From: Rhizobium sullae
Lineage (GTDB): Bacteria; Pseudomonadota; Alphaproteobacteria; Rhizobiales; Rhizobiaceae
Length of the DNA stretch: 64,000 bases
Assembly (NCBI RefSeq): GCF_025200715.1
Contig: NZ_CP104143.1
Span: forward strand, 1,178,001 to 1,242,000
Direction: 5' to 3'
The position numbers and the translations under genes are program-made. Below, one piece after another: positions 62,041 through 64,000 of this stretch; the stretch's first letter is position 1; every line of letters starts with the position of its first letter. Under the pieces are notes generated by a model. It was not told the DNA's origin, searched no databases, and worked only from the letters and a program-made list of their open reading frames with translations.

Positions 62041-62943
62041 ATGGAAAACCTTCTGAGCGCAACAAGTGCGATCCTGATAACCGGGCCGACTGCCAGCGGC
62101 AAGTCCGCGCTTGCTGTGGAATTGGCGAAACGCCACGGCGGCGCTGTCATCAACGCCGACAGCATGCAGGTCTACGATACGCTTCGCATCCTGACGGCGC
62201 GGCCGTCCGAGGCGGAGATGCAGGGCGTGCCGCATCATCTCTACGGTTATGTGCCGGCCGGCGATCTCTATTCGACGGGGGCCTGGCTGCGCGACGTCAC
62301 GGTGTTGCTGCCCGAGCTACGCGCCAAGGGGCAATTGCCGGTTTTCGTAGGCGGGACGGGGCTTTACTTCAAGGCGCTGACCGGGGGCCTATCGGATATG
62401 CCGGCGATACCGGAGGAGATCCGCACCCGCCTGCGGGCGCGCTTGCTGGATGAAGGAGCGGAGACGCTGCATGCCGAGCTTGCCAGGCTCGATCCGGCGG
62501 CTGCAGGCACTCTCAGCATCCAGGACGGGCAGCGCATCGTGCGTGCCCTGGAGGTCGTGGAGGCAACGGGGCAATCGATTCTGCGTTACCAAGAACGAGC
62601 AGGGCCGGTGATCGTCGATCCGGCAAGCGCTGAAAAGATCGTCGTCTTGCCCGAGCGCGCTGTGCTTCACCAGCGCATCAACGGGCGCTTCGAGAAAATG
62701 CTGGAGCAGGGTGCTGAAGATGAGGTCAAGACGCTTTTGGCGCTCGGCCTTTCACCGGAAATGCCGGTGATGAAGGCAATCGGCGTCTCGCAGATTGCAG
62801 CCATGCTGAAAGGCGAGATGACGCGCAGCGAAGTGATCGAAAAGGGTGCCGCTGCGACGCGGCAATATGCCAAGCGGCAGATGACCTGGTTTCGCAATCA
62901 GATGGACGAGAGCTGGAAGCACCTGACATCGCCGCAGCCGTGA
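62041..62943 (+). CDS. miaA: tRNA dimethylallyltransferase
   Basis: This 300-residue enzyme adds a dimethylallyl group to A37 of tRNAs reading UNN codons. The P-loop is ITGPTASGKSALAVELAK, then INADSMQVYDTLRILTARP (catalytic Asp) and VGGTGLYFKALTGGL. The C-terminal domain includes QYAKRQMTWFRNQ. The ATG is immediately next to that of the divergent serB, with no base between, so each promoter must lie inside the other gene or its leader is absent. Confidence 0.95.
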   Translation: MENLLSATSAILITGPTASGKSALAVELAKRHGGAVINADSMQVYDTLRILTARPSEAEMQGVPHHLYGYVPAGDLYSTGAWLRDVTVLLPELRAKGQLPVFVGGTGLYFKALTGGLSDMPAIPEEIRTRLRARLLDEGAETLHAELARLDPAAAGTLSIQDGQRIVRALEVVEATGQSILRYQERAGPVIVDPASAEKIVVLPERAVLHQRINGRFEKMLEQGAEDEVKTLLALGLSPEMPVMKAIGVSQIAAMLKGEMTRSEVIEKGAAATRQYAKRQMTWFRNQMDESWKHLTSPQP

Positions 62944-63015
62944 TCAGCGCGTAAGCTCCAAGTTTGTCAGCTCGTTATAATCACTAGGAACAGAAACCAT
63001 CGGACCGAGGATGCC

Positions 63016-63276
63016 ATGAACAATTTTCTTGCAAAGACGCTCGCATCCATCAATGCCTTGATCGCAGTCGTCATCCTGGCATTTTGCACGCTCTCCGGCG
63101 CAACCACCGCCTCGGCTCAGGGCGGGTCGGGAATGTTCGTGATCGGAGCGATCGTCGGCGCGATCGCTGGCATCGCGGTCGCCGCGCTGGTCTGCGGAAC
63201 GATCGCCTTTCTGACGCTGATAGAGCGCCACCTGAGCGTAATTGCCGCTGCTACCAGGCAACCTCAAGGGCAGTAA
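63016..63276 (+). CDS. Small membrane protein, unknown function
   Basis: This 86-residue protein has an N-terminal hydrophobic segment (LASINALIAVVILAFCTLS, possibly a signal with a site after ASA) and a second helix (FVIGAIVGAIAGIAVAALVC). It ends in a short hydrophilic tail. No family recognised. It is 72 bases after miaA and could share its transcript. The coding pattern is good and the stop is convergent with the ATPase gene. Confidence 0.75.
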   Translation: MNNFLAKTLASINALIAVVILAFCTLSGATTASAQGGSGMFVIGAIVGAIAGIAVAALVCGTIAFLTLIERHLSVIAAATRQPQGQ

Positions 63277-63280
63277 GCGC

Positions 63281-64000
63281 TCAATCCTTGTTGTAGAGGC
63301 TGCTCAGCGGCTTCTTGAGAATGCTGTCGCGGAGCGACATGCCGGGCTCGCGGCGCGGGGTAGCGGTGGAATCCTGCGAGAATGCCGGTTTCTGAGGAAC
63401 TGTCTCCTCGAGGCGCATCTCGCGCCGAAGAGCTTCCAGGCGGCTGTCCAGAGATGCCGGCGGCGGTACGGTTTGCGGTTCGCGCGGTGCATCGCTGCGT
63501 GGCAGCATGTCCGGCCTATAGGAATCGGTCGGTGCCAGCGGTGGGGCAGAGACGGGTGCCGGATAGGGGACATCCTCCGGCGGCTCTTCGTCGTCGAACA
63601 GCATGTCGCTCTGCGCTGTGCTGTAGCTTTGCTGGAAGGACGAAATATCCGGCCCGCCGCTGACGGCGCGCATGCGCGTCACGATCTTGCGCAGATCGAC
63701 GGTGTCGGGATCTTCGTCGGAATGTTTGGCGGTCGCCCCGTTCGCCTTTGGTAGCAAATGCTGCTCGACACGCGAAAAGCGCATGCGCATTGGCACGCTG
63801 ATCGCCTCGCCGAAGGCGATCGCTTCGCCGTTGCCGATCGAGGAGATGAAGCTTGTCGTCGAGATCGACGAGTTCGGGATTGCCGAGCGGATGATGTCCT
63901 GGTCGCGGTCGTTGGCAAGGCGCATGGCAAACAGCGTCGAGCACTGCGAGAGGATCGTCTGGTCGAGTTCGCCAGGGCGCTGCGTGATGATGCCAAGCGA
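63281..64000 (-). CDS. HerA-like ATPase, C-terminal part (partial)
   Basis: The gene runs off the right edge; about 239 C-terminal codons are here. The incoming sequence reads SLGIITQRPGELDQ, then SQCSTLFAMRLANDRDQDII, the conserved end of HerA/VirB4-type DNA-translocating ATPases (DUF87/DUF853 group). It continues with SLIGNGEAIAFGEA-like sequence and a long Pro/Ser-rich tail of about 130 residues. HerA ATPases act in DNA end processing. The Walker motifs are outside the window. Confidence 0.82.
   Translation of the reverse strand, partial: SLGIITQRPGELDQTILSQCSTLFAMRLANDRDQDIIRSAIPNSSISTTSFISSIGNGEAIAFGEAISVPMRMRFSRVEQHLLPKANGATAKHSDEDPDTVDLRKIVTRMRAVSGGPDISSFQQSYSTAQSDMLFDDEEPPEDVPYPAPVSAPPLAPTDSYRPDMLPRSDAPREPQTVPPPASLDSRLEALRREMRLEETVPQKPAFSQDSTATPRREPGMSLRDSILKKPLSSLYNKD

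Noticed and set aside
1..64000. CRISPR arrays, integrase, transposase or conjugation genes
   Set aside because: No regularly spaced repeats and no recombinase or transfer protein patterns were found, even at the repeat-bounded borders.

Overview
The window is chromosomal DNA of an alphaproteobacterium of the order Rhizobiales, most likely Rhizobiaceae (Rhizobium/Sinorhizobium/Agrobacterium group). This rests on the HlyU, DUF1203, Atu4866-type and HerA-ATPase genes typical of that group, the high GC content and codon use, and the core pair serB/miaA transcribed divergently. No name below species-group level can be justified from sequence alone.

Layout. 1-15974 is ordinary chromosome: the end of ilvA, a HlyU-like protein, a membrane diguanylate cyclase, azoR with a divergent LysR, periplasmic cpdB, a PilZ protein, a DMT exporter, an Lrp regulator divergent from alanine dehydrogenase, DUF1203, a VOC protein, chrA, and a sulfur/amino-acid group (GNAT, sseA, alaX, cysK) followed by an SDR. 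60587-64000 is again core: GNAT, serB, miaA, a small membrane protein and a HerA-like ATPase.

Between them lies about 44 kb of accessory DNA. It is bracketed by a 166 bp direct repeat (16132-16297 and 60577-60742, 3 mismatches) derived from the 3' end of the GNAT gene. Inside are sequences matching the 3' end of initiator tRNA (tRNA-fMet): a 29 bp piece at 16556, and CCCCCGCAACCA inside a 53 bp repeat at 42088 and 53234. The region therefore looks like several islands stacked at related attachment sites, although no integrase gene is in the window.

The accessory DNA has three blocks. (1) 17.1-41.7 kb: three consecutive modules, each a minus-strand LysR gene facing a plus-strand operon (AKR/NTF2-like/Atu4866; SDR/lipocalin-like/MBL; MBL/AKR/intradiol dioxygenase). 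They are followed by a TetR-SDR pair, an AraC gene, a DUF1330 gene, a periplasmic-type molybdenum aldehyde oxidase paoABC, an SDR-DedA-methyltransferase operon, and an AKR/SDR/MFS operon facing a YqhC-like AraC regulator. Many products, including an AKR and an SDR, carry twin-arginine or other export signals. The block reads as an envelope aldehyde/aromatic detoxification or catabolic system (inference). (2) 42.1-53.3 kb, flanked by the 53 bp repeats: a GntR regulator, a TIM-barrel isomerase and an amino-acid ABC permease and binding protein on the minus strand, facing a polyamine-type ABC transporter, a creatinase-like M24 hydrolase lacking metal ligands, and a flavin-reductase-like protein. 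This looks like uptake and degradation of a nitrogen-containing solute. (3) 53.7-59.7 kb: a complete carbohydrate ABC transporter coupled to an FGE-like gene (frameshifted) and a secreted beta-propeller, then a decayed AAA-ATPase remnant next to the right repeat.

Decay marks: a one-base frameshift in a LysR gene (about 20878), a one-base frameshift in the FGE-like gene (about 58518), an SDR whose catalytic Lys is Glu (15138-15974), and gene fragments at the island borders.
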